Of a stretch of 64,000 nt of DNA, positions 9,708 to 16,635 are shown in pieces. The position numbers and the translations under genes are program-made. The stretch is taken from NCBI RefSeq assembly GCF_011759365.1, contig NZ_JAARLZ010000004.1, forward strand, positions 429,277-493,276, written 5' to 3'. Each line of letters starts with the position of its first letter. Positions within the stretch are counted from its first letter, which is position 1. Under the pieces are notes generated by a model. That model saw only the letters and a list, made by a program, of their open reading frames with translations, searched no databases and was not told the origin of the DNA. Source of the DNA: Luteibacter anthropi (GTDB taxonomy: Bacteria; Pseudomonadota; Gammaproteobacteria; Xanthomonadales; Rhodanobacteraceae).

Positions 9708-9826
9708 GGCGGGTCTCCTTTGGGTCAGCTTCCGACTATAGCGGTGTAACCGCGTTACATCGCCGCAGGCCCCAGGTGGGCGATTGGGGCAGAATAGGCC
9801 GTTTCCCGCGCCTATCCGGAGCCCTC

Positions 9827-10270
9827 ATGACCGACCGAGACGACGCTGCCCCCACGCGCCGTACCAATGGCCGCCGTACCGCGCTCGCCATCGTGGCGCT
9901 GGCCTTCATCGCTTCGGCAACCACGGCCATCCTGGCTTTCACGGCGTCGGAGCGGGCGAAGAAGAGCGACGCCGCCAACCTGGCCGCCGATTCAGCCGAT
10001 CTGCACAGTGTCGTCGCCGACTGGCATTTCCAGCGCCAGGTGTCGATCAATACGGTCACGCTCGAAAGCCGCCTCGCAGCCCTGGGCGCGTGGAAGCCAA
10101 GAACACCCTGTGGTGCGCAGGCAAGAGACCATCTCAGTGCGGCGATGAAGCAAGACATGGCGGTTTCAGCGGGTGACACTCGCCCCTCTGCTTCCGCCGA
10201 TCTCAAGGCGGTCCTCGATAAATCACTGCAGGAATGCGATGCCTCGCGGGGCCGCGACGTCACCATCTGA
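9827..10270 (+). CDS. Membrane-anchored hypothetical protein
   Basis: This is a 147-residue product with one transmembrane segment at residues about 20-40 (ALAIVALAFIASATTAIL) after a short basic, hydrophilic N-terminus. It is therefore probably anchored with a helical C-terminal domain in the periplasm. No family is recognised. The Met at 9827 is preferred over an upstream in-frame GTG/ATG because CCGGAG lies about seven bases before it. The gene ends five bases before the phzF-like start, so the two are likely cotranscribed. Confidence 0.65.
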   Translation: MTDRDDAAPTRRTNGRRTALAIVALAFIASATTAILAFTASERAKKSDAANLAADSADLHSVVADWHFQRQVSINTVTLESRLAALGAWKPRTPCGAQARDHLSAAMKQDMAVSAGDTRPSASADLKAVLDKSLQECDASRGRDVTI

Positions 10271-10274
10271 TCCC

Positions 10275-11117
10275 ATGTCCAGCCATCCTTTCAGGCAGGT
10301 CGACGTTTTCAGCGACCGTCCCATGTCCGGCAACCCCCTCGCCGTAGTTCATGATGCCGATGGACTCGACGACGGCATCATGCAGGCCTTCGCGCGCTGG
10401 ACCAACCTCAGCGAGTCGGTCTTCCTGCAATCGCCTCGTGATGCCAGGGCCGACTATCGCCTGAGGATCTTCAGCCAGCGCGGGGAAATGCAGTTCGCCG
10501 GTCATCCCACCCTGGGCGGATGCCACGCATGGCTGGAGGCCGGCGGCCGCTCCAAAGGGGGCGACGTGCTGCAGGAATGCGGCATCGGCCTGGTCCGAAT
10601 CCGGAACGAGGCAGGGGTCCTGTCGTTCCTGGCGCCTCCGCTGCTCCGCGACGAGGTCTTGAGCGAAGCCGAATGCCTGCGTATCGCCTATGGCCTGGGA
10701 GTGTCCCGTCCTGATGTCGTGGCGGCCCGCTGGGTGGATAACGGCGCCGGCTGGCGCGCCGTACTGTTGCGTGAAGGCGTCTACCTGGACGGGCTCTCGC
10801 CCGATCCCGTGGCCCTGGCCGAGATGAAACTGGGCGTGATCGCGCCGAGCGCCGGGCACCCTGGCGCACTGTTCGACGTGCGTGCCTTCGTCTTCGACGG
10901 TGGCGTGCTGGAAGACCCGGCCACCGGCAGTCTCAACGCCGGCATTGCCACCTGGTTCGCGCGTGAAGGCCTGGCGCCGGCGACCTATTCCATCGCGCAA
11001 GGCACGGCCATCGGCCGCGACGCCCGTCTTCACGTACTGCGTGACGGCCACCATATCTGGCTGGGCGGCCATACCGTGACGGCCATCCAGGGCAGCGTGG
11101 CACTGGGCCTGCCGTAG
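10275..11117 (+). CDS. PhzF family phenazine biosynthesis-like isomerase/epimerase
   Basis: This 280-residue cytoplasmic protein has the two-lobed PhzF layout. The first lobe carries FRQVDVFSDRP, SGNPLAVV, LSESVFL (with the catalytic Glu) and QFAGHPTLGG. The second lobe carries FVFDGGVLEDPATGSLNAG, whose DPATGS loop binds the substrate carboxylate. True PhzF isomerises dihydro-3-hydroxyanthranilate, but most genome copies have no phenazine operon nearby and act on unknown small acids or amino-acid derivatives. No other phenazine gene is visible here. The start is five bases after the preceding gene. Confidence 0.88.
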   Translation: MSSHPFRQVDVFSDRPMSGNPLAVVHDADGLDDGIMQAFARWTNLSESVFLQSPRDARADYRLRIFSQRGEMQFAGHPTLGGCHAWLEAGGRSKGGDVLQECGIGLVRIRNEAGVLSFLAPPLLRDEVLSEAECLRIAYGLGVSRPDVVAARWVDNGAGWRAVLLREGVYLDGLSPDPVALAEMKLGVIAPSAGHPGALFDVRAFVFDGGVLEDPATGSLNAGIATWFAREGLAPATYSIAQGTAIGRDARLHVLRDGHHIWLGGHTVTAIQGSVALGLP

Positions 11118-11188
11118 GGGGAAACCCTGCTCTTCGCGTTCTACCGGATATGGGCGTGCCGTGCCCGTCATATCCGATGGGAGCATGA

Positions 11189-11845
11189 ATGGTTTCGCAC
11201 GCAACATTGCCGATTCCGCACACGCACCGAAAGTGGGGTACTCTCGCTGAAAAGAGGCTTTCGGGGGCTTGGTATCGCAGCATGGGGCGGAGTTCGATCG
11301 ATGGCGGGCAGCCAGCAGAAAGCTCGGTCGAAACGATAAGTTTCGAACGTTTCGTACGTGAGCAGCGTAATCCGCTGCTCGGATTCCTGCGCCGGCGGGT
11401 ATCGTCCGAGGAAGACGCCCAGGACATCGCGCAGGAGAGCCTGGCCAGGCTCATCCGCTATCGCGATCACGCGCCGGAAACCTGGAGCGCCTTGCTCTAC
11501 CGGATCGCCATCAACGCCCTGAACGACCGGGCCAGGCGAGCCCAGACACACCATCTCACCGATCACGTCAGTCTCGACGAGAACGTGCACGCGCTGGCCT
11601 CCTCGGAGCAGGCGCACGAGCATCGGCTCGACACCCACAGGGAGTTGGCGCGCGTGCAGCAGGCGTTGTTGCGCCTTCCGCCGCGTTGCCGCGACATCTA
11701 CCTGCTCAACCGCATCGACGGCATGAGCTATCCCGAAATCGCCACCCATTGCGGCATCTCGGTAAAGGCGGTGGAAAAGCAGATCGGCAAGGCACTTGCC
11801 CTGCTGCGCAAGCAGCTGGGCGAACTGGACGCCGGAAGGAACTGA
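11189..11845 (+). CDS. ECF RNA polymerase sigma factor, FecI-like
   Basis: This is a sigma-70 ECF protein. Region 2 is FVREQRNPLLGFLRRR...EEDAQDIAQES, and region 4 is LLRLPPRCRDIYLLNRIDGMSYPEIA with a helix-turn-helix GISVKAVEKQIGKAL near the end. These are FecI-type features. It would direct transcription of its own operon when released by the membrane FecR. The start at 11189 has GGGAG just upstream. It gives about 50 extra residues before region 2, so a later start (for example 11282) cannot be excluded. It overlaps the control region of a FecR-TonB receptor operon, with only two bases between its stop and the next ATG. Confidence 0.9.
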   Translation: MVSHATLPIPHTHRKWGTLAEKRLSGAWYRSMGRSSIDGGQPAESSVETISFERFVREQRNPLLGFLRRRVSSEEDAQDIAQESLARLIRYRDHAPETWSALLYRIAINALNDRARRAQTHHLTDHVSLDENVHALASSEQAHEHRLDTHRELARVQQALLRLPPRCRDIYLLNRIDGMSYPEIATHCGISVKAVEKQIGKALALLRKQLGELDAGRN

Positions 11846-11847
11846 GC

Positions 11848-12855
11848 ATGACGCACGATTTCCATTCCCTGCCGGAGACGGCCGAGGCCTGGGTGGCCCG
11901 GCTGGCGTCGCCGCGATGTAGCGTGAAGGATCGCGAGGCATTCTCGCGCTGGCTGCAGGAAGAACCCGGCCGCGATGCTGCCTTCGTGGAAGCGTCGCGA
12001 CTGCACGACGCCGTCTTGTCCCTGCGCAACGATGCATTGCTGCGGGCATCCAGCCGGCAGGCCCGTGAACGCACGGCCCGCGGACGTCGCCAGCGCCAGT
12101 GGCTGCGTGTCGTTGCACCGACGGCGCTGGCGGCAAGCCTGCTGCTCTGGCTTGGTTTCACGGTGGTTCCGCGCATGCTTGCCGAGCGGCCTGTCGCCCG
12201 GGTAGAGCGCATGCTCGGTGCACCGGATCGCATCGTACCCACCGCACTTCCCGATGGCACGAAGGTGGTAATGGACGCCGGTTCGGCCATGTCACTGCGC
12301 TTCGATGACGACCATCGCGTCGTCACCGTGGAGCGGGGGCGGGTGGAGTTCGTCGTGGCCCATACCGGCGTGCCTTTCGAAGTGCATGCGGGTAGTCATG
12401 TGATCCACGATATAGGTACCACCTTCCAGGTAAGCGACATCGAGGGCGCCGTTACCATCGGGTTGCTCGAAGGCGCCGTGTCGATCGACCGGGCTTCGTG
12501 GAGCGGTACGCGCGCGCTCTCGCCCAACCAGCAGATCCGCTTTGCCGCCGACGGCAGCACGGATGGCGTGACACCGCTGGATGCCGAGTCCGCACGCAGC
12601 TGGACGCGTGGCGAACTGGTCTTCCGGCAACACCGGCTGGACGAACTGCTGACCGAAATGAATCGCTATTCCGAGACCAAGGTACGCCTGGGCGACCGCA
12701 GCCTCGGTGCGGTGGAAGTCAGCGGAAGCTTTCATGCCGGTGACCAGCAGGCCCTGGTCAGGGCGCTCGAGGCAGGATGGTCGCTCAGGGTCGAGCGGCG
12801 GGGGACGAACGAACTGGTGCTGTATCCGGACGACGGCACGGTGAAGACGCACTGA
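11848..12855 (+). CDS. FecR-like anti-sigma factor/signal transducer
   Basis: This 335-residue inner-membrane protein has an N-terminal cytoplasmic DUF4880-type segment (EAWVARLASP...DREAFSRWLQEEP...AAFVEASRLH) that binds the sigma factor. One transmembrane helix at about 88-112 (PTALAASLLLWLGFTVVP) follows, and then a periplasmic FecR domain (LPDGTKVVMDAGSAM, VERGRVEFVV, GTTFQVSD). A C-terminal DUF4974-like piece carries ELLTEMNRYS and SGSFHAGD. It relays occupancy of the outer-membrane receptor to the sigma factor. The start has a good AAGGAA Shine-Dalgarno embedded in the last codons of the sigma gene, which suggests coupled translation. Confidence 0.92.
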   Translation: MTHDFHSLPETAEAWVARLASPRCSVKDREAFSRWLQEEPGRDAAFVEASRLHDAVLSLRNDALLRASSRQARERTARGRRQRQWLRVVAPTALAASLLLWLGFTVVPRMLAERPVARVERMLGAPDRIVPTALPDGTKVVMDAGSAMSLRFDDDHRVVTVERGRVEFVVAHTGVPFEVHAGSHVIHDIGTTFQVSDIEGAVTIGLLEGAVSIDRASWSGTRALSPNQQIRFAADGSTDGVTPLDAESARSWTRGELVFRQHRLDELLTEMNRYSETKVRLGDRSLGAVEVSGSFHAGDQQALVRALEAGWSLRVERRGTNELVLYPDDGTVKTH

Positions 12856-12903
12856 GGAACCATCCACTGAACGCATCGCCGCCGAAAGGCACGAGCTAGC
12901 CGT

Positions 12904-15789
12904 ATGCGCGCCGGGGGGCCGCGGATCGGCAGATACGGAAGAGCGGCATTCGGCTTGCTCATGGCGTTGTGCTGTGCGCGCGGTCTGGCCGTGGCCGCAT
13001 CTGCGGACGTCAACTACCAGATCGCCGCAGGACCACTCGATGACGTGCTGCGGGCACTCGCCCGCCAGGGCAACGTGCAACTGCTTTACGACGCAGCGCT
13101 CACATCGCTGAAGCACAGTGATGGCGTCCATGGCATGCACGAGACCAGCGATGCGTTGAAGGAAGTACTCCGTGGCAGCGGTCTGAAGGCCGTTGTGGTG
13201 GACGGCAAGACCTTTGTGTTGCGCAAGCTGCCGCCACCGCCGCCACCTGTTGAAAAGCCCTTGCATCGTATCGAGGCGCTGCCAGCCGCGACACGCCTGC
13301 TCCCGGTGGAGGTCACGGGTTCGCATATCCGCAGGACGGATGTCGAAACGGCATCGCCCATGACGGTGATCGATCGCGAGCAGATCGAGCACAGCGGCTA
13401 CCAGACCCTGTATGACCTTCTGCGCGCGCAACCGGGCATCCGCGTGAGCAACTCGCCGGTGAGCACCACCGATGGCGCGGTCTACCAGAACAACGGCCTT
13501 TCCGGTGCGAGCGGTGCCGCTGCCGTGGACCTGCGCGGCCTGGGTTCGGCCGCCACGCTGTTCCTGATCGACGGGCAGCGCATGGCGGGCTATGGCCTGG
13601 CGCAGGATGATTTCAGCGTCGTCAACGACCTGAACAGCATTCCGCTGGCCCTGGTCGAACGCGTGGATATCCTGCGCGATGGTGCATCGGCCATCTACGG
13701 CTCCGATGCCATGGCCGGTGTCATCAACGTGGTGCTGCGAAAGAATGCCAGCGGTGCCACGCTCGACGGCAGCTATGGCTGGTCGGATCGTGGCGATGCA
13801 CGCCAGCGACGGGGAACGGCCACCTTCGGCGGTTCGCTGGGCAATGACGGGCACGCCATGTTGAGTGTCGATTATCTCCAGCGCGATCCTTTGCTGGGCA
13901 GAGACCGTTCCTGGGCGGCCCTCACGAAAGGCCCGGCGGAAGGTGGGCGAAGCACGCCATCGGACGATAATTTCTTCCTCGACAACGCGCGGATCCTGTT
14001 CATGCCCGCGGACTGCGCGCCGGCCAAGCGCAGTCGCCTTGGCGTCTGCCTTGACGATGGTGCGGGTGTCACCAGCCTGCAGGGTGCCCTCAACAGCCGT
14101 TCGGTGATGGCCCGCCTCGATCATAGCTTCGGCAGCGTGGAGGCCTATGCGGACCTGCGCTGGACGCGCGTGGAACAGGAACAGCAGTCTGCTCCGGTGA
14201 AACAGAGCCTTCTGCTTCCCGTGGGTCATCCCGACAACAAGAGCCAGGATGACCTCGCCGTCTACGACTACTCGTTCAATGACCTGGGGCCGGTGCGGGA
14301 CAACACCGTGTCGATCAGCCGCTTCCTCACCCTTGGCGCACGTGGCGCCTGGGGAGACGGGGAATGGGACGTGCATGTCAACGAACAGCACAACGACAGT
14401 TCCGACGTGCTGATGGGCCTGCTTCGCGCCGATACGCTGGCGCAGGCCGTGCAGATGGGTTCGTTCCATATCAACACCGTCAATACGACCCAGGTGCGTA
14501 ACGCCATCTCACCCGTGCTCCATCGACGCGCGGAAACGACCCAGAACGGGATAAGCGGGCATGCGTCGCATCCCGTGGGCGAGCTTCCGGGCGGTACCGC
14601 CACGGTGGCGGTCGGCGTGGAGGCCTATCGCGACCGGCTGCATGACATCCCGGACCCGTTGATCCTCAGCAACCGGATTTTCCAGTTCCAGACGCCGTCG
14701 ATCCGCAGCGAGAACCGCTGGAGCACGGCGGCGTATGTCGAATCGTTCCTGCCGGTGGCGCACCGCCTGGATGCGGACATCGCCTGGCGCTTCGACCGCA
14801 GCCAGGGCTACGGTCATGCCTGGTCGCCGAAACTGGGCCTGGTCTGGAAGGCGCTCGATGGCCTCAGCATCCGTGGTACCTGGGCCCGCGGCTACCGGGC
14901 TCCGAGCCTTTTGCAGCTGAGCCGGCCGACATCGCTTGCCTCGGCCGGTTTCCTCACCCAGGTGCCCAAAGGGGTGCTTCCCTGCGCGGAAGAGGCCTAT
15001 GTCGACCGCTACAGCAGCTATTGCGAGCTACGCCTCAACTCCGTCAACAACCCCCAGCTACGGCCTGAGACGTCGAAGAGCTACACGCTGGGCGTGGTCT
15101 GGGCGCCCAGCGACGATGCCAGCATCACACTGGATTACTTCCGCATCCGCCGCGACAACGAGATCAACGTACTACCGATCACCTACGTGCTGATGCATCC
15201 ACGGCGTTACCCACGCCTGTTCGAGCGCAACGCGGCAGGCGAGCTCGTGGCCCTGGACCAGCAGCTGGCCAACCTGGGCAAGACCGATGCCCGCGTGATC
15301 GACCTGGAAACCCGCTTCCGGATCGACACGACACGGTTGGGCCGTTTCGACATCCATGCCGATGCCAACTACCTGAAGCGCCTGGACCGCACCATCGTGG
15401 ATGGCATGCCGGTGGAGCACTACGCGGGATATGCCTCCCAGCCCCGCTGGACCGCATTGCTGGGCGTGGACTGGCGCTATCGCGACTGGACCACCACCAC
15501 CAACGTCCGCTACACGGGGTCGTATCGCTACGAGACCTCGTCCGGCAGCTTCCAGACCTGCCCTGTCTACCTGGCCGCTGCAGGCAAGTGCACCACGCCC
15601 GCCTTCGTGCTGGTGGATCTCAACCTGGCCTATGCGGGCATCCGGAACTGGACCATCGCATTCAACGTCCACAACCTTCTCGACCATTCGCCGGAGTACT
15701 ACGGGTCGCCTGGCACGGCGTACAACCCGCTTTTCGACGACGTGGTGGGGCGGGCCTACCAGCTCAGCTTCACCTTGCGATTGCGCTGA
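12904..15789 (+). CDS. TonB-dependent receptor with STN signalling domain (FecA-like transducer)
   Basis: This 961-residue outer-membrane protein has a signal peptide (to about residue 32). An STN domain (about 36-105: YQIAAGPLDDVLRALARQ, LLYDAAL, LKEVLRGSGL) would contact the periplasmic FecR. A short poly-proline linker and a plug starting near VEVTGSHIRRTD follow, with the conserved VERVDILRDGASAIYGSDA block. The rest is a beta-barrel ending in YQLSFTLRLR, with the terminal aromatic/Arg pattern. The plug and barrel resemble the large TonB receptors that open with SPMTVIDREQIE. Such receptors import ferric chelates, vitamin complexes or peptides. The ligand is unknown, and its position just upstream of a giant peptide synthetase makes that peptide a candidate. 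No Fur box was recognised. Confidence 0.93.
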   Translation: MRAGGPRIGRYGRAAFGLLMALCCARGLAVAASADVNYQIAAGPLDDVLRALARQGNVQLLYDAALTSLKHSDGVHGMHETSDALKEVLRGSGLKAVVVDGKTFVLRKLPPPPPPVEKPLHRIEALPAATRLLPVEVTGSHIRRTDVETASPMTVIDREQIEHSGYQTLYDLLRAQPGIRVSNSPVSTTDGAVYQNNGLSGASGAAAVDLRGLGSAATLFLIDGQRMAGYGLAQDDFSVVNDLNSIPLALVERVDILRDGASAIYGSDAMAGVINVVLRKNASGATLDGSYGWSDRGDARQRRGTATFGGSLGNDGHAMLSVDYLQRDPLLGRDRSWAALTKGPAEGGRSTPSDDNFFLDNARILFMPADCAPAKRSRLGVCLDDGAGVTSLQGALNSRSVMARLDHSFGSVEAYADLRWTRVEQEQQSAPVKQSLLLPVGHPDNKSQDDLAVYDYSFNDLGPVRDNTVSISRFLTLGARGAWGDGEWDVHVNEQHNDSSDVLMGLLRADTLAQAVQMGSFHINTVNTTQVRNAISPVLHRRAETTQNGISGHASHPVGELPGGTATVAVGVEAYRDRLHDIPDPLILSNRIFQFQTPSIRSENRWSTAAYVESFLPVAHRLDADIAWRFDRSQGYGHAWSPKLGLVWKALDGLSIRGTWARGYRAPSLLQLSRPTSLASAGFLTQVPKGVLPCAEEAYVDRYSSYCELRLNSVNNPQLRPETSKSYTLGVVWAPSDDASITLDYFRIRRDNEINVLPITYVLMHPRRYPRLFERNAAGELVALDQQLANLGKTDARVIDLETRFRIDTTRLGRFDIHADANYLKRLDRTIVDGMPVEHYAGYASQPRWTALLGVDWRYRDWTTTTNVRYTGSYRYETSSGSFQTCPVYLAAAGKCTTPAFVLVDLNLAYAGIRNWTIAFNVHNLLDHSPEYYGSPGTAYNPLFDDVVGRAYQLSFTLRLR

Positions 15790-15797
15790 TTGTATCC

Positions 15798-15823
15798 GGG
15801 GGTAGGGGGGTAGGGGGGTGGGG
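15798..15823 (+). other. G-quadruplex-forming tract after the TonB receptor gene
   Basis: Four G-runs of 5, 6, 6 and 4 are separated by TA, TA and T, only eight bases after the receptor stop codon and on the coding strand. The geometry (runs of at least 4, loops of 1-2) is the classic tightly folded G4 pattern. It would be present in the mRNA 3' end as well as the DNA. Whether it has a role is unknown. Confidence 0.8.
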
Positions 15824-15889
15824 CCCCGGTGCGTTATCAATAGTGTGCGCGGCGCTGTCCGCGGCCCGTGCGCATGTGGTGCCCCCTGG

Positions 15890-15917
15890 AGGCCGGCAAG
15901 GATGCCGGCCTTCTTTT
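15890..15917 (+). terminator. Rho-independent terminator of the FecI-FecR-TonB operon
   Basis: A perfect 9-bp GC-rich stem (AGGCCGGCA / TGCCGGCCT) with a 4-base loop is followed directly by TCTTTT. It lies 100 bp after the receptor stop and separates this operon from the synthetase gene, which therefore should have its own promoter. Confidence 0.9.
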
Positions 15918-16635
15918 CGTGCGTGCTTTTCCCCAGGCACCCGTTGCATATCCATGCGCATGCGTACTGAATGCATGCGCCGATGCTTGCATGTCGAAGC
16001 AATGTGGCCGAAGGAACAATATCGGCACGAAGCATCCACGCGATCCTTCAAAGATGCACTTCATTGCATACATGTTTCGCTTGACGTCACTGATGACGGC
16101 TGCTTTTTCCCTGCGAATTGCGATGCCAGTCACATCTAACGCATCGCAATGGCTGCATTTTGGCGTTGTGGCCGAAAACACACCCTGATTGGTATCGAAG
16201 GAAATTACCTGAACAGGTTACTTTCGGGATCCCCCTGGGAATAACCCTGTCGTCGCGAAGAAGTGGGCGCGGCGATCAAACCGGAACATAAGGACTGGCA
16301 ACGGTGGGATTCATGCGAGCCAACAAGGTCCTGGCGCGGTGTCGCTGTGCGCGGCGCCGCAGATGTACGTCACGATGCGAGCCACCGTGCGGACGGTGTT
16401 GACCGGAATCGCTTAAACCGACACATCCATGCGGAGCTGACGGTCATAAGAACGCCATGCGTGGCGGTATATGGTCGGGCAGTCCCCCTCATCACATCGC
16501 CGGATCGACGCACTGACCGAACACAGTGCGGTGAGTCCCCCTGCGCGTCGTTTTCGCGGTGAGTGATGCGAGAAACAAAAAGTTCTTATGGCTGGTGTTC
16601 GCCATTAATCAGGATGGTTATTGGAGTCTGCTTGT
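15918..16635 (+). promoter_or_regulatory. Long non-coding leader/promoter region of the peptide synthetase gene
   Basis: These roughly 720 bases carry no credible gene. The first 300 are visibly poorer in GC than their surroundings. They contain a 5-bp inverted repeat ACCTG-AA-CAGGT at 16207-16218. Two copies of AGTCCCCCT lie 53 bases apart (16481 and 16534), and an A/T-rich stretch (AACAAAAAGTTCTTA) lies about 60 bases before the start codon. I cannot assign a convincing -35/-10 pair. GGAG at 16623-16626, nine bases before the ATG at 16636, is the ribosome-binding site. Confidence 0.5.

Noticed and set aside
10275..11117. Phenazine biosynthesis gene
   Set aside because: The PhzF family fold is clear, but no other phz gene is present. 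Stand-alone PhzF homologues are common and unrelated to phenazines.
12292..14469. Minus-strand open frame of 725 codons across FecR and the receptor
   Set aside because: It is antisense to two well-supported genes and has no recognisable domains.
16081..16109. Sigma-70 promoter (TTGACG at 16081) for the synthetase
   Set aside because: The -35 match has only TTTTTC at the right spacing as a -10, and it would give a leader of over 500 bases. Too weak to annotate.
16263..16562. Possible 99-residue gene in the synthetase leader
   Set aside because: Arg-rich, composition-driven translation, no Shine-Dalgarno and no recognisable motif. It also does not restore the missing C-domain lobe.
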